Positions 1 to 10,755 of a DNA stretch of 64,000 bases are shown here, piece after piece (positions within the stretch are counted from its first letter, which is position 1; every line of letters starts with the position of its first letter). The notes under the pieces were generated by a model. That model had not been told where the DNA came from, searched no databases, and saw only the letters and a program-made list of their open reading frames with translations. The position numbers and the translations under genes were made by a program. The stretch spans positions 558,001 through 622,000 of the forward strand of contig CANXME010000803.1 in assembly GCA_948144175.1 (NCBI GenBank). The letters run 5' to 3'. Origin of the DNA: Closterium sp. NIES-65. Its lineage: Eukaryota; Streptophyta; Zygnematophyceae; Desmidiales; Closteriaceae.

Positions 1-1
1 G

Positions 2-1306
2 GTACTTCTGCACGTTGCTGCTCAGCGTGACTACGAGCTTCACTCTCTTGACTTCAGCACATCCTTCCTACAAGGCAGCCTGCACGAGGAGATCTGGCTG
101 CGCCGCCCACCTGGCTTCATTGGGTTGTTTCCTCTTGATACCCAGTGGAGCCTCCGGCGGCTAGTCTACGGTCTCCACCAGGCACCCCGTGAGTGACACG
201 ACACACTGAGGACTACGCTTGCGTCTCTTGGGTTTGCTCCTTCCACTGCTGACCCGTCGCTGTTTCTCCGCACCGACACTACTTTGCCGCTGTTCTACAT
301 CCTTGTGTACGTCGAAGACTTGGTCTTTGCTACTGCTGACACTGCTGCACTCGCCCACGTGAAGTCGGAGCTGCAGAAGAGACACACGTGCACAGACGTG
401 GGTGAACTGCGCATCTATCTTGGCCTGTAGATCACCCGGGACAGAGCACGGCGCATCATTACCTTGACTCAGTCACACATGGTGCAGCAGGTCCTTCAGC
501 GCTTCAACTTCACGTACTCCTCGCCTCAGGCCACTCCTCTGTCTACTCACCACTCGCTCTCTGCTGTGCCTTTGGATGAGTCCATAGAGCCGAGTGGCCC
601 GTACCCAGAGCTTGTTGGCTGCCTCATGTACCTGTTGACCTGCACTCGACCTGACCTGGCATACCCTATTAGCATCTTGGCACGCTATGTTGCTCGTGGG
701 AGACACCGACCAGAGCACATGGATGCGGCTAAGAGGGTGTTGCGCTACCTGTGCAGTACGTCGGGCATGGGGCTCGTGCTTGGAGGACGGGCTTGAGTTG
801 TCCTCACTAGTTACGCAGACGCTTCTTGGGTTCACGACTTGGCTACACAGCGGTCGTCACGGGGTTACACCTTCAGCCTTGGTTCCGGCTTTGTTTCGTG
901 GCGGTCTTCCCGCTCGTCTTCTGTTCTCAGCTCCAGTTGTGAGGCTGAGATCTACGCTGGGGCCATGGCTGCACAGGAGTTACGCTGGTTCACCTACCTG
1001 CTGACCGACTTGGGAGAGGCGCCTCGTTCTCCTCCAGTTCTGTACGTCAACAACAAGGCCATGCTAGCCTTGTGTTAGGAGCATAGACTGGAGCACAGAA
1101 CGAAGCACATTGCTCTACGCTACTTCCTTGCTCGAGAGTTGCAGCAGTGTGGTCAGCTTCGTCTTGCTTACCTGGCCACTCGGGCCAACACTGCTGATAT
1201 CTTTACTAAGGCACTTCAGCCTTGTGATCATCAGCGGTTTTGTAATGTTAGGTCTTGTGCCTACCTAGCCTCACTTGCTTACCTCTTGACTTGGCTTGTA
1301 CTGTGA
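2..1306 (+). pseudogene. copia H: 3' pol (reverse transcriptase and RNase H), decayed
   Basis: One frame (codons counted from base 2) reads as the C-terminal half of a Ty1/copia Pol. It begins inside RT (VLLHVAAQRDYELHSLDF), passes HEEIWLRRPPGF and the catalytic box at 308-319, then RNase H with ADASW, SCEAEIYAG and VNNKAMLAL, ending at a TGA at 1304. The frame is interrupted by several stops, for example TGG to TGA near 195, CAG to TAG at 428-430 and a TAG near 1076. The RT box is YVED instead of YVDD, and one RNase H aspartate is replaced (VNN for VDN). The 5' part of the element lies outside the window. The closest relative here is element A, which has the same motifs. This is a dead copy. 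Confident on family from motif order. Confidence 0.93.
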
Positions 1307-1508
1307 TCTATATATACCTGCACCTGCATGCTTACCCTTGCTAGGTTTAGATCATTGTCTTGCTTGTTCACCTTGATTTATAATCCTGCATGTGAACTGG
1401 CCTTGTGGCCTTGTACTTGTGCTCAAAATGCGTGGTGACTTTGTGATCCACCTTGAGCTTGACCTTGCCTTGTTATCTTGCCTGTTCCCCACTTTGCGTA
1501 TGGGGGTG

Positions 1509-1631
1509 TGTCAGAACTATATTGTAGGCAGTAGTGGGGCAATCCTTATGGGGTACAGTATTGTTTGGTTTAGCCTATACAAACCTTGTACGGTCCTGTT
1601 TCTAGTCATTCTTGATTCCTATTTTGTCACA
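1509..1631 (+). repeat. 3' LTR of copia H
   Basis: The 123-bp sequence begins TGTCAG, ends CA and is preceded by the polypurine tract TATGGGGGTG used by every copia of this family in the window. It carries the family core GTAGTGGGG...TATGGGGTAC. Bases 1307-1508 between the Pol stop and the LTR are untranslated and hold no other gene. The LTR sits inside the 5' LTR of element F, so H is a nested insertion. The right target duplication should be TTGGT (1632-1636), and its partner is outside the window. Confidence 0.9.
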
Positions 1632-2098
1632 TTGGTTTCAAGATTCAAGTAATTTGGAAGCCCATGAAAAGGATAGACTTGAAGAAGGTAATAATACTTA
1701 CATTACTTTGTGTTGTGTAACATTTCACTTGGTGCAGGCCATTGTGGAGGGTAGTTTCGAGGCCCTTCATGGTTAGGGACAGGTTCTACATCACTGTACC
1801 TTGGCTCTTGGAGTTTGTAGAGGCTGGGAGTCATTCCCAACCCATAACTCTTCCTAATCTGTTTTCGAAGACTATAGTGGCTGCCAAAGTGCAGTTCCTT
1901 CAAACTAACCTTGCGTCGTCAATGCTTGGTAAAATCATGCGATTCTAAATTCCAGATGTAGATGACGTCAAGACGTGCCAGATCCAATTTGTAGCATGTC
2001 ATTTGAAGGTGTGACTAGAAGGCCATGAACGTGCAAATGTCCGATTATGCTATCTATCTTTCGTTTTGTGCACATTTGAGCCTATTGTGACTATAACA
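1632..2098 (+). repeat. 5' LTR remnant of copia F with primer site
   Basis: This piece aligns with 10267-10755, the last ~490 bp of the downstream LTR. It shares GAGTTTGTAGAGGCTGGGAG and the end CCTATTGTGACTATAACA. The first ~335 bp of the LTR are displaced by copia H. After the terminal CA there is a 2-bp AG spacer and then the primer-binding site TGGTATCAGAGC at 2101-2112, complementary to the 3' end of initiator tRNA-Met. Confidence 0.88.
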
Positions 2099-2132
2099 AG
2101 TGGTATCAGAGCCCCTTGGAGCAACTTCGACT

Positions 2133-2753
2133 ATGGCTGGACCTGAAGAGAGGGGTGGTAGAGGTTCTAGAAGCAGTGGAGAAGCCCAAGCACAAACCCA
2201 TCCCCGTGATCCTGTACAACCAAGTCTTGTCACACCTAGAGATGAGCCTAGAGTATTTGGACTTGACAAGTTTAACGGTTAAAACTTCGCTGAGTGGTCC
2301 TTCAAGATGGAGAATATATTTGATCACTATGACCTGCTGGAGGTGATGGAAGGAACGGAGAAGCGTCCCAAGAACGACCCAGAGAAGAGCCCGTGGGTGC
2401 GGAAGAGCGCACAAGGCTATCTCCTACTTGGGCAAGCATTGGGGAGCAGCCAAATCTGTCACATCAATCCATTCCAGCGTGGATTAGAGAAGGGACCAAA
2501 GGCATGGGCTGCTCTCAAGGGTGTACACGCTCCTGCAACAGCGGCGGTAGCTGTGGTGTTGGAACAGCAAATGGCGGCACTGCGAATTGAAGAATACGAA
2601 GTGGTCAAAGAAGGGGTGCAGATTTTTTTCGACCTTTTGACGCGGCTTGAAGGAGCGGATCTCAACTACTGTGAGCTCCAAAAGAAGACCAAGTTGCTGG
2701 CCTTAATCCTTGAGTCATGGTCCTCGCTCATCATCAACCTGAATCATGATTTG
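2133..2753 (+). pseudogene. copia F gag, N-terminal part
   Basis: ATG at 2133 opens a Gag starting MAGPEERGGRGSRSSG, a Gly/Arg-rich head. It is followed by the UBN2-type retrotransposon Gag fold: KFNG...NFAEWSFKMENIFDHYDLLEVMEG, KGPKAWAALKGVHAP and QIFFDLLTRLEGADL. One TAA at 2280-2282 falls in the conserved FNGxNFxxW stretch. At 2753, a codon boundary after NLNHDL, the gene is cut by the 1-kb insertion. Reading resumes at 3777 in the same frame with PHLSLEDVSERS, which completes the usual N-L-x-x-L-x-L-x-D/E-V segment. The role is virus-like particle capsid. The copy is dead because of the stop and the insertion. Confidence 0.88.
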
Positions 2754-3767
2754 TCAACGGGAGTTGGGTATTGGCCCCGTCCTCGCTTGGGCGGAGCCGA
2801 CTTTGTGGTCGGGTGTGAGGGGAGCAGCCGACCTGCAGCAGTGGGCGAGCTGGTCGACGAGGAGGTCGACCTGCACGGGGGACCACTGCACGGGCTCAGA
2901 CTTCAGGGAGGTCGACTTGGGAGTCGACCTGTGGAGGACGTCGAAGCCGACTTTGGCGGTCGGTTAACGGACCGCTGATCTACCTGCGGGTGGTCGACTG
3001 GACCTGGTGGTCGACGAAGGAGGGACCGACGTCGACCTTGACACAGGACGTCGAGCAGTCGGGCGTCGAGTAGCGGGGCGTCAACTTCGTAACGACAGCT
3101 TCGGGTGGCCGACGTGGGTGGTCGGCCGACGACTGTGCTGGTCGACGTGGAGCTGGTCGACCACAGGGGATGTCGACCTGGAGGAGGTCGACCGATGGTG
3201 TCGTCGACTTGGGAGGTCGACGGGCACGTACGGGAGCTGCTGGTCGACGTGGTTGCCTGGTCGACCATGTTACCTGGGTGACGAAGTGCTGCGAAGTAGT
3301 GCGACGGTCGCCCAGGCGAAGTTGGCGACCACGACCTCAGTGGTGGTATCCCGAGGTTGTCGTGACGGATCAGAGGCAGTTGTCGGCTCGAGGTTGACGT
3401 GGAGTGTGCGCTGTGCAGGTGACGGGACTCTGCACGCCAATCGGCTACGCACACCTGCGAAGCGGGTGCACTGCTGTCCTGCGTGAGCAACGCTGGCACA
3501 CCGTCGACCTTGCCTTGCTGGAACGCGGTCGACCAAGCTGCGCTGGCAGTTGGCCGACCTGAATGCTTGCTCTGATGTAGTCTTGCATTGCCAACTTCAT
3601 TGTACCATTGTTCTGAACTTTTCCTAGTGAAACTCTTGCCAACTTTCCCCGTGAACTAGCAAGTAGTGTGTGCACAAGGAAAACGACTAAGGAACAGAGA
3701 ACGCGGAGATCACACGAGCACACGTGCCTAGCCCATAGCCTTGCTCCCGTTGCTGTAGTTATCTCCG
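2754..3767. mobile_element. GTCGAC-dense 1,014-bp insertion with 9-bp target duplication
   Basis: The segment is flanked by perfect 9-bp direct repeats CATGATTTG (2745-2753 and 3768-3776). Removing the insert and one repeat rejoins F gag in frame, so this is a precise insertion. The palindrome GTCGAC occurs 17 times between 2853 and 3536, mostly as GGTCGACC/GTCGACGT/GTCGACCT contexts. I see no transposase gene; the ORF at 3007-3486 is an arbitrary read-through of the repeats. A CAACGGGAG motif lies at 2755 on the left and inverted at 3744-3752 on the right, not exactly terminal. A 9-bp duplication is typical of Mutator-like DNA transposons, so a non-autonomous member is the likeliest guess. 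Confidence 0.75.
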
Positions 3768-3776
3768 CATGATTTG

Positions 3777-4324
3777 CCCCACCTCTCGCTTGAAGACGTG
3801 AGCGAGCGATCCTATAAGAGGATTTGGCAGCAGAAACTTCAATGTAGGCCGCGGGAGTGGCGGTTACGGCAGCGACAACAAGAGTTACAGACGCGGTCGC
3901 GGCTGATTCGACGACGAGTCTCATTTTTGCCACGAGAGTGGATCTATGTGGCGCGATTGCTACAAAATCCCTGATGGATGGACCCTTGCTCAAGGCCAAG
4001 AGGGTAGAGGAGCAGGAGGAGGGAGGAAGAGGCTGTAGAAGCTACGGTGGTTGCGGAAGTGGAGCTGCAAATATGATGAGTGGAGAAAACGATAAGGACT
4101 CGAGCGACGATCACTTCCCGAGTCAATTCTTCTTTGTCTCGACTGGACCGGCTGGACCAGAGAGTGAAGGCTTTGAGGAGCTAGCGGCTGTGGAAAAGGT
4201 GATTAATAGCGGCGCTATTGGACGATTAATAGCGGTGCTACCTATAGCATGACACCTCGCGTGGACTTGCTCACCGAACTCGAACCGTAACTGGTGAAGC
4301 ATGTCACATCGGATTTGGGGCAGC
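3777..4324 (+). pseudogene. copia F gag C-terminus and protease start
   Basis: After PHLSLEDVSERS the gene shifts frame into a Gly-rich RNA-binding stretch (NVGRGSGGYGSDNKSYRRGRG) and a damaged zinc knuckle. HFCHESGSMWRDC keeps the last two spacings of C-X2-C-X4-H-X4-C, but the first Cys and the His are both Ser. It is followed by YKIPDGWTLAQGQ. A further frame gives FPSQFFFVSTGPA and the protease-domain fragment DLLTELEP/VTGEACHIGFGA. The protease is cut at 4324 by the LTR of an antisense F-type element. At least two frameshifts and two stops make this non-functional. Confidence 0.75.
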
Positions 4325-5073
4325 TGTTATAGTCACAATAGGCTTCAATGTGCCTTAAACGAAAGATAGAGTGCACAGTCGGATTTCAGCACAGTGGCTT
4401 TAAACGTTCATAGCGTTCTTTTCAGCTTCAAATGACCTAATTCAAATTGGATATGGAGCGTCCTAACGTCGCCTCCAACAGGCAATTTTGAACGCACGAT
4501 TTCACCAAGTAATAACAACGCAACGCTGGTTTGAACGAACGGCACTATGGCAGCCACTATTGTCTTAGAAGACAAGATAGGAAGAGTTACGAGTTGGGGA
4601 TTACTCCCAGCTCCTGCAAGCCCCAAGAGCCGAGGTACAGTGATGTGGAATAGTGCCACACTTTCCCCAACCAGGAAGGGTCTCGAAACTACCCTTCACA
4701 AGGGCCCACACCAAGTGAAATGTTATACTACACAAAGTAATGTAACTATTCTCACTATCTTGAGGTCTACCCTTTTCGTGGGCTTCGCGATCACTTGAAT
4801 CTTGAAACCAAGGCTCTGGTTCTTCACTATAAACTCATCCTTGAGTTCTTGATGGGTCTGTTGCACACACATGCGACACGCTGAACGTTCCACGCACGAA
4901 AAAATAGAAACTGTGCACGAGATACACGACAAATTAGAAACCACGCACGGGAAACAAAAGACCGCGTGACACGCGACTAGAAGCATGAAGTATATATTAT
5001 CCCATGCTCTCATACCATTCCATGCACGCACACGGACAACAAGCCGAGCGCAAACCGTAGGGTTGCACCAACA
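4325..5073 (-). repeat. 3' LTR of antisense F-type copia (F2)
   Basis: Read on the minus strand, this 749-bp LTR starts TGTTGGTGCAACC, ends GACTATAACA, and matches the F LTR (9933-10755) along its length with small deletions. The polypurine tract, minus CGAGAGGGAGTT, lies immediately upstream at 5074-5087. It is inserted into F's protease in the opposite orientation. With the F LTRs at 1632-2098 and 9933-10755 it forms a long imperfect inverted repeat. Confidence 0.87.
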
Positions 5074-5195
5074 AACTCCCTCTCGGATTGTTGGCTTTTA
5101 GGATCTGTTGCTCTCAGTTCAGAGCCATCCTAGCCAGCTTGCAACACTTCCAATGCTGCTGCTCCACCAGCCTCTTGGTCATCATATCAGCTGGC
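5074..5195 (-). pseudogene. F2 pol 3' end remnant
   Basis: The minus strand reads ADMMTKRLVEQQHWK followed by non-coding sequence and the polypurine tract, matching 9826-9932 of element F base by base with scattered changes. It is the extreme end of RNase H. The remainder of F2 is gone: copia G is inserted at 5196, and beyond G's truncated end (about 7500) the sequence returns to F itself. This implies a deletion that removed the rest of both F2 and G. Confidence 0.75.
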
Positions 5196-5399
5196 TGTCA
5201 AACTTATATGCTGCTTATTGTGTAGGCTGTAGTGGGGTAGCCCATATGGGGTACAACCCAATTAGGGTTTCCTACTTGTACCCATCCTGCTGCTAGTTCA
5301 TTCATTCCTCGTTCATTCTTCTGACATGGTATCAGAGCAGGTCCTAGCCTAGGACCATTTTTTTTTGGGCCCACCATTCCTTAGTGACTGACTACGCTT

Positions 5400-6480
5400 A
5401 CCCGTTACCTCACGCCCTACCCTGCGCTGTGCCGTCAGCGCGCGCCCTGCCCTGCCCTCCCTTGCGTCACACTGCTCGTGTACGCCCAACCCTGCATCGC
5501 GCTGCCCCGCGCATGCCCTGCCATACCCCGCGTCGCGCTGCCTCGCGCACTCCCTGCCCTGCCCCGTATTGCACTGCCTCGCGCACGCCCTGCCCTGCCC
5601 CGCGTCGCGCTGCATCGCGCACACCCTGCCCTGCCCCGCGTCGCACTGCCTTGCGCACGCCTTGCCCTGCCCCGTGCCCTGCTGCCCGGTTGCAGCCCGC
5701 GCGTTGCGCTCTGCTGCCCCGCGCGTCTCGCTCTGCTGCAGCACGCGCGTATTGCCCTGCTGCCCTGCGCGTCGTGCCCTACCGCCTGCCCGTAAGGCCC
5801 GCCACGGGCCCTCCCTTCGCGCCGCCGCGCCTGCCTGTTACGCCCGCTGCCGCGCCCGCCCGTTAGGCCCGCCATGGGCCCTGCCTTCACACCACCACGC
5901 CTACCCGTTCAGCCCGTCATGGGCCTGCCCGTTCGTCCCTCCCGCACCTATCCGATACGACCGCCACGGGCCCGCCCCTTGCGCCCGCTATGCCTGCAGT
6001 TTGCCCCTGCCGCGGGCGTGCAATCGCTGCCCAGCGCCACCCTGCCCGTGCGCGCTGCTGCCCGCGCCAGCGCCCTGTCCTGTCAACGCGCCAGCGCCTT
6101 GCCCTGCCCAAGCCGCCTCTGCAGCGCGCTGTGCGCCCTGCTAAACCCTAAATTGAATAAATAAATTAATTAACAAAAAATCCCTTGGTGCTTCTGCCCT
6201 AGGAGCTACTACCTACTACTGGCCGCGCGCCGCCCTGTTCTGGCCGCACACCGCCCTGCTCTGGCCGCACGCCACCCTGCTCTAGCCGCACATTGTCCTG
6301 CTCTTGCCGCTGCTTGCCGCCCTGCTCTTGCCGCGCGTTGCCCTGCTCAGGCCGCGCGCCGCCCTGCTCTGGCCGCACGCCGCCCTGCTCTGGCCGCGCG
6401 CCGCCCTTCCCTGACCGTGCACCGCCCCGACCTACCCTAGTGCCTTCTCGCCGCCCTTCCTTCCCTACGTGCTGCCCTGC
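5400..6480. repeat. Minisatellite leader of copia G
   Basis: A GC-rich, CpG-rich leader contains about five 36-bp units between 5508 and 5690 (unit type CGCGCACGCCCTGCCCTGCC followed by CCGCGTCGCGCTGCCT). After 6210 there is a second array of about 15-18-bp units of the type CTGCTCTGGCCGCACGCCGC. All six frames are open for long stretches because of the composition; I do not regard these as genes. The leader lies between the primer site and the Gag start at 6489. Confidence 0.75.
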
Positions 6481-6488
6481 TGGTCGCA

Positions 6489-7500
6489 TGACTTCTCTTC
6501 ACGGCAGTGGTGGGAGTTGTGGCGATGGTGGCGGCAGCAGTGGGAGTGGTGGCGGCCATCGTAGCAGTCGCTGTGGAGCTGTTCGGTGGGGAGTTTCTGG
6601 CGGTGGCCAGATGCAGTTGCAGCGGCGTCCGCTTGAGACCCTTACACCCCAGCAGCTTCACCCCTGGAGGACAGCGTGTGGTGATCTGTACGTGCTCCCG
6701 GACTGGCAGGCACCTAGCCACGTTCACCCGTCATCCTGGGTCGGCCAGTGACTACCGCGCCTCCTCAGGTAGCTGCGTCTGCGTCAGGTCAGCTTGCGGC
6801 CCCCTGCTTGTGTCGCGCCCTGTCGCACCAGACGCTCCTTTGGCACCACTGCCTTGGTCAACCCACCCTCGCCTGCCCCTCCTTGCCTTCCCTGTGTCGA
6901 GGGGCGGTAGCGCGCCGCTCCTCACTCCTCCTCGTTCCCCCCGATGATTGCTCTGGTGCAGACTCTCCGCTTGGTCGTGTGGGGCCCAGCCCGCGTCCGT
7001 GGACAGGGCCACGAGCGGTACTTTCTGCTGGTTGTCGACGACTACACGCGTTACACCACGGTCTTCCCCTTGCGTCGCAAGGGGTAGATCCCTGATGTTT
7101 TGATCCCTTGGATCTGTGGTGTTCGTCTCCAGCTCCGCGAGCGGTTCGAGACGGACCTTCCCGTCCTTCGTCTGCACTCTGACAGAGGTGGTGAGTTCTT
7201 CTCGACCTCTTGCGGGACTTTTGTCATGGGGAGGGCATTTGCCAGACGTTTACGCTTCTGGCCTCTCCACAGCGGAATGGGGTTGCTGAGCGCCGCATTG
7301 GCTTAGTCATGGAGGTCGCTCGTACCTCCGTGATCCATGCGGTTGCCCCCCATTTTCTGTGGCCGTTTGCGGTCCGGTACGTCGCGCATCAGCTCAACCT
7401 CTGGCCTTGTGTCTCCTTGCCGGAGACCTCGCCGACACTGCGTTGGACGGGAGAGGTTGGCGATGCATCTGTGTTCAGGGTCTGGGGATGTCGAGCCCGA
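6489..7500 (+). pseudogene. copia G gag tail, protease tail and integrase
   Basis: ATG 6489 begins MTSLHGSGGSCGDGGG, a Gly/Ser tract, then QMQLQRRPLETLTPQQL, the conserved Gag motif of this family. Here the sequence jumps to FTPGGQRV of the protease C-terminus through a short shared CAGCTTCACCCC stretch, so the Zn motif and catalytic Asp are deleted. After TLLWHHCLGQP (GAG-pre-integrase) comes integrase: VWGPARVRGQGHERYF, the second Asp in LHSDRGGEF, and the Glu in QRNGVAERR. It then runs to WTGEVGDASVFRVWG and is cut at about 7500. A TAG follows PLRRKG and several frameshifts are present. It is non-functional. Confidence 0.85.
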
Positions 7501-9930
7501 CGAGCGAATTACTGGGACCTTCATAAAAAAAAAGGACGTATAAAACGAGATGTTGCAGATCTCTATGGTCCCTATGCCTAACAAGAGGCAAGTGGCAACA
7601 AGCATCAGTATCAAGGGTGAAGTGGTTGGTAGCGGCTATGGTACGAACGATGGCGCTAAGAAAAACGAGTCCAAGAAGAGCAATCTTGGAGAGACCAGCA
7701 AGCTCTGTGATCATAGCAAGATCGGTGCACCATCCAAGAAGCAGCTAAAGGGCGAGGAGAACCCCGAGGCAGCAGTAGAGGATGAGTGCGGAGAGAGCAT
7801 GTGCGGCACTATTGCAAGTGCGGCATTCTCCAATCTGACTTCGGCTGGGAGGAGTGTGATTGGCTCACCTTGCATCGGCGAATGGAGCATGTGGCCCTGC
7901 CTATTTTGCAGTAGCTAGTAAAGGGAGAGATGGTTGCTGGCATACGTATCAAGGGGGAGCTCGATGAGGTACTTTGCTGCGTGACGTGTATGCAAGCCAA
8001 CTTCACCCGTTTCCTGTTCTCTAGTTCGGAGGCAACGGCTAAGGCACCAATTGATGAGGTGGTGATGGACGTGGTGGGCCCCTTGAAGCTTAGAGCTGCT
8101 GGAGATGAGTACTTCCTCACTATAGTCGACGTCTACACTCGCATGACATGGCTGTACGTGCTGTCCGAGAAGAGCGACATAGCTGAAACAGTGAAGTCCA
8201 ATTGGTTGAAGATGGTGGAGCCGCAACAAGACCATATTGTGAAATCAATCCGTACCGATCAAGGGGGAGAGTTCCTGAGCAAAGAGTTCTCATTGTGGCA
8301 AATAATGCAGAGGAAGAGGGGGAGGAGTTGCAGCAAGTAAGCGAGCGTGCATCGGCACTTCCTTCTTGCACTACAAGAGCTCCACAGATTCGAGTCACCC
8401 CGCAGCAACACCAAGCGAGCCTTCATGTCCCTGCAGCTGAGGAAGAAAGAAGGGGCAAGGGGAGTGTACAAGCCCCTAATAGGCTGACATATGATGCGGC
8501 AGGAAAGCTGGGCAAATCAGCTTTGATCGGATTGGCGCATATGGTAGGATGACGTCGAGAAGAGTGACTACAAGGAGTGTAGCTTCGCATTCTTCTCTCC
8601 GGTGGAGATGCCGGGAGAACCAGCAACTCTCAAGGGGGCCTTGGATAATATTGATGCTGAGGAGTGGAAGAAGTTAATGGAGAGCGAGATGAGGGCATCG
8701 AGAAGAACGACACATGGGAATCGGTGGAGCTACCGGAAGGGCATAAGGCGATTACGTCCAAGTGGCTGTTCAAGATCAAGTCTGGCGCTGATGGAAAGAT
8801 TGAGCACTACAAGTCTAGGCTTGTAACCAAGGGGTTCCAGCAGTAAGAGAAGGTGGAATACTACGAGTTGTTCGCTCCTGTGGTGAAGCCGACAACGCTG
8901 TGAACCCTACTCGCAGGGGCTGCCATGAAAGGATGTGTGGTGAAGCAGATGGACGTGACGATTGCGTTCCTCAACGGCGTTCTCAAAGAAGAGATTTTCA
9001 TGGCGCAGCCAGAGGGATTTGATGATGGTAGTGGCAGAGTCTCGAAGCTGAAGAAGGCCCTCTATGAGCTGAAGCAGGCCCCTAGGCAATGGTTCTTGAA
9101 GATGCGCGAAGTGTTGGAGGAGATCCGCTTCACTCCCTCAACGACCGATCACTCCTTGTTCATGCTTGGCAAGGGGGAGCAGAGGAACTTCATGGTGGTC
9201 TATGTGGATGAAATCCTCATCTTCTTACCCTCCTCTGACCTTGTGAAGGAGGTGATGCTGACGCTTCAGGACAAGTTCAAGTGCAAAGCCTGTGGTGACG
9301 TGAATTTCTACCTCAGGCTTCACATCGAATGTGACGTGGAGAAGACGAAGTACCTGGCGGCCTTTGCTGCCAACTTTGGCAGAGTGACGGCCATGTGGCT
9401 ACTCCCTTTCCCTCTGGGTTTAAGTGTGTGAAGGGACCAGAGGAGGAGAGTGTTGGCGAAGAGGAGAGGCACCGATTTCACTCGTTTGTGGGCAGCCTCG
9501 TTTGTGTGCTGTGTTGGTGGAGTCCCAACTTCTTGGGAGAGCAAGAAGCAGGTGGACCAAGCATTGAGCTTGGTGGAGTCCGAGTACGTGTCACTCTTCC
9601 ATGCCGTACGCGAGATTGTGTGGCAGCAGATTTTGTTGGCTGAATCAGGGGACGAGCAGGAAGGACCTACCCCACTCTACTGTGACAGCTAGGGTGCCAT
9701 TGGACTTGCTAAGAACCATATGTTGCATGGCCTCACCAAACACATGAGGGTGAAGTGGCACTGGACGAGGAGCATGGTGGCCGCGGGTGAAGTTGAGTTG
9801 CTCTACGTGAAGACAACACGGCAGAAGGCAGACATGATGACCTAGAGGCTGGTAGAGCAGCACCATTGGAAGTGTTGGGATGGCTCTGAGCAGAGAGAGC
9901 AAGATCCTAAGGCCAACAGTCGAGGGGGAG
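7501..9930 (+). pseudogene. copia F pol: integrase, RT, RNase H
   Basis: Pieces in changing frames follow the order of copia Pol. RDVADLYGPYA comes first, at the GAG-pre-integrase. An integrase core follows with MDVVGPLKLRAAGDEYFLTIVDVY and IRTDQGGEFLSKEF, then a jump to the hinge (7930-8340). RT segments follow: NDTWESVELPEGHKAITSKW, MKGCVVKQMDVTIAFLNG and LKKALYELKQAPRQW (8664-9431). The catalytic box at 9201-9212 is YVDE, not YVDD. RNase H traces continue to about 9850. The integrase C-terminal half is deleted. Stops occur after GFQQ and TTL. This is the same lineage as element O. Bases 9850-9932 lead to the polypurine tract. Confidence 0.87.
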
Positions 9931-9932
9931 TT

Positions 9933-10755
9933 TGTAGGTGCAACCTTACGGTTTGCACTCGGCTTGTTGTCCGTGTGCGTGTGTGTGTGCATGGAATGGT
10001 ATGAGAGCATGAAAACATATATAATTCATGCTTATAATAGTGTATGAATGATGAGTCATGATGTCGAATGTGTTTGTCGAGTCAATAGCGAGTCATCGCT
10101 AGTCGCGTGTCATGTGTTCGTTTTTGTCCCATGTGCGGTTTCTATTTTGTCGTGTGTCTCGTGCGTGGTTTCTATTCTGTCGTGTGTCAAACGTTCGGCG
10201 TGTCGCAGGTGTGTGTAGCAGACCCATCAAGAACTCAAGGATGAGTTTATGGTGAAGAACCAGAGCCTTGGTTTCAAGATTCAAGTGATTTCGAAGCCTG
10301 CGAAAAGGGTAGACTTCAAGATAGTGATATTAGTTACATTACTTTGTGTAGTGTAACAATTCACTTGGTGTAGGCCCTTGTGGAGTGTAGTTTCGAGACC
10401 CTTGGTGGTTGGGGATAGTGTGGCACTGTTCCACGTCCCTGTACCCCGGCTCTTGGAGTTTGTAGAGGCTGGGAGTCATTCCCAACTCGTAACTCTTCCT
10501 AATATGGCTCTAACACTATAATAGCTGCCATAGTACCAATCGTTCAAACAAACATTGCCTTGTCAATACTTGGTTCAATAGTGCGATTGAAATGGCATAT
10601 TGTAGACGACGTTAAGTTGTTCCCGATCCAATTTGTAGCATGTCATTCGGAGATGTGACCAGAACGCCATAAACATTGAAAGCCGCTGTACAGAAATCGA
10701 ACTGTGCACTCTATCTCTATTTTTAGGCACATATGAGCCTATTGTGACTATAACA
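9933..10755 (+). repeat. 3' LTR of copia F
   Basis: An 823-bp LTR, TGTAGGTGCAACC...GACTATAACA, follows the polypurine tract CGAGGGGGAGTT. The body includes GTGTGCGTGTGTGTGTG and repeated CGTGTGTC/CGTGCGTGG words. It matches the LTR fragment at 1632-2098 and, inverted, 4325-5073. It ends inside a non-LTR RT gene. Confidence 0.9.

Larger units (their letters stand above)
5196..7500 (+). mobile_element. Copia G, 3'-truncated
   Basis: The 5' LTR is 5196-5326 (131 bp, TGTCAAACTTATATG...CTGACA), followed directly by primer site TGGTATCAGAGC (5327-5338). Next come a GC-rich leader (5339-6480), a Gag tail, protease tail and integrase. The element stops at about 7500 in the integrase C-terminal region, where element F pol resumes. 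No 3' LTR is present. It lacks the N-terminal Gag domain, as element B does, and so appears to derive from a non-autonomous subfamily. Confidence 0.85.
1632..10755 (+). mobile_element. Copia element F, heavily interrupted
   Basis: This is an outer copia element of the long-LTR lineage. Its parts are a 5' LTR remnant (1632-2098), primer site TGGTATCAGAGC at 2101-2112 separated from the LTR by AG, gag 2133-2753 and 3777-4250, start of protease to 4324, pol 7501-9930, polypurine tract CGAGGGGGAGTT at 9921-9932 and 3' LTR 9933-10755. It contains copia H (in the 5' LTR), a 1-kb DNA insertion (2754-3767), and an antisense F relative plus copia G at 4325-7500, with loss of the protease end. It is inserted in a non-LTR RT gene. 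The right target duplication would be ATCAG at 10756-10760, and the left one is outside the window. Confidence 0.85.

Noticed and set aside
3007-3486. A 159-codon frame inside the GTCGAC-rich insertion
   Set aside because: Trp/Arg/Val/Asp composition follows from the repeated palindrome; no domain and no conservation can be seen.
2754-3767. CAACGGGAG as terminal inverted repeats of the GTCGAC insertion
   Set aside because: The two copies lie 1 bp and about 15 bp from the insertion ends, so they are not true termini; reported only as a subterminal match.
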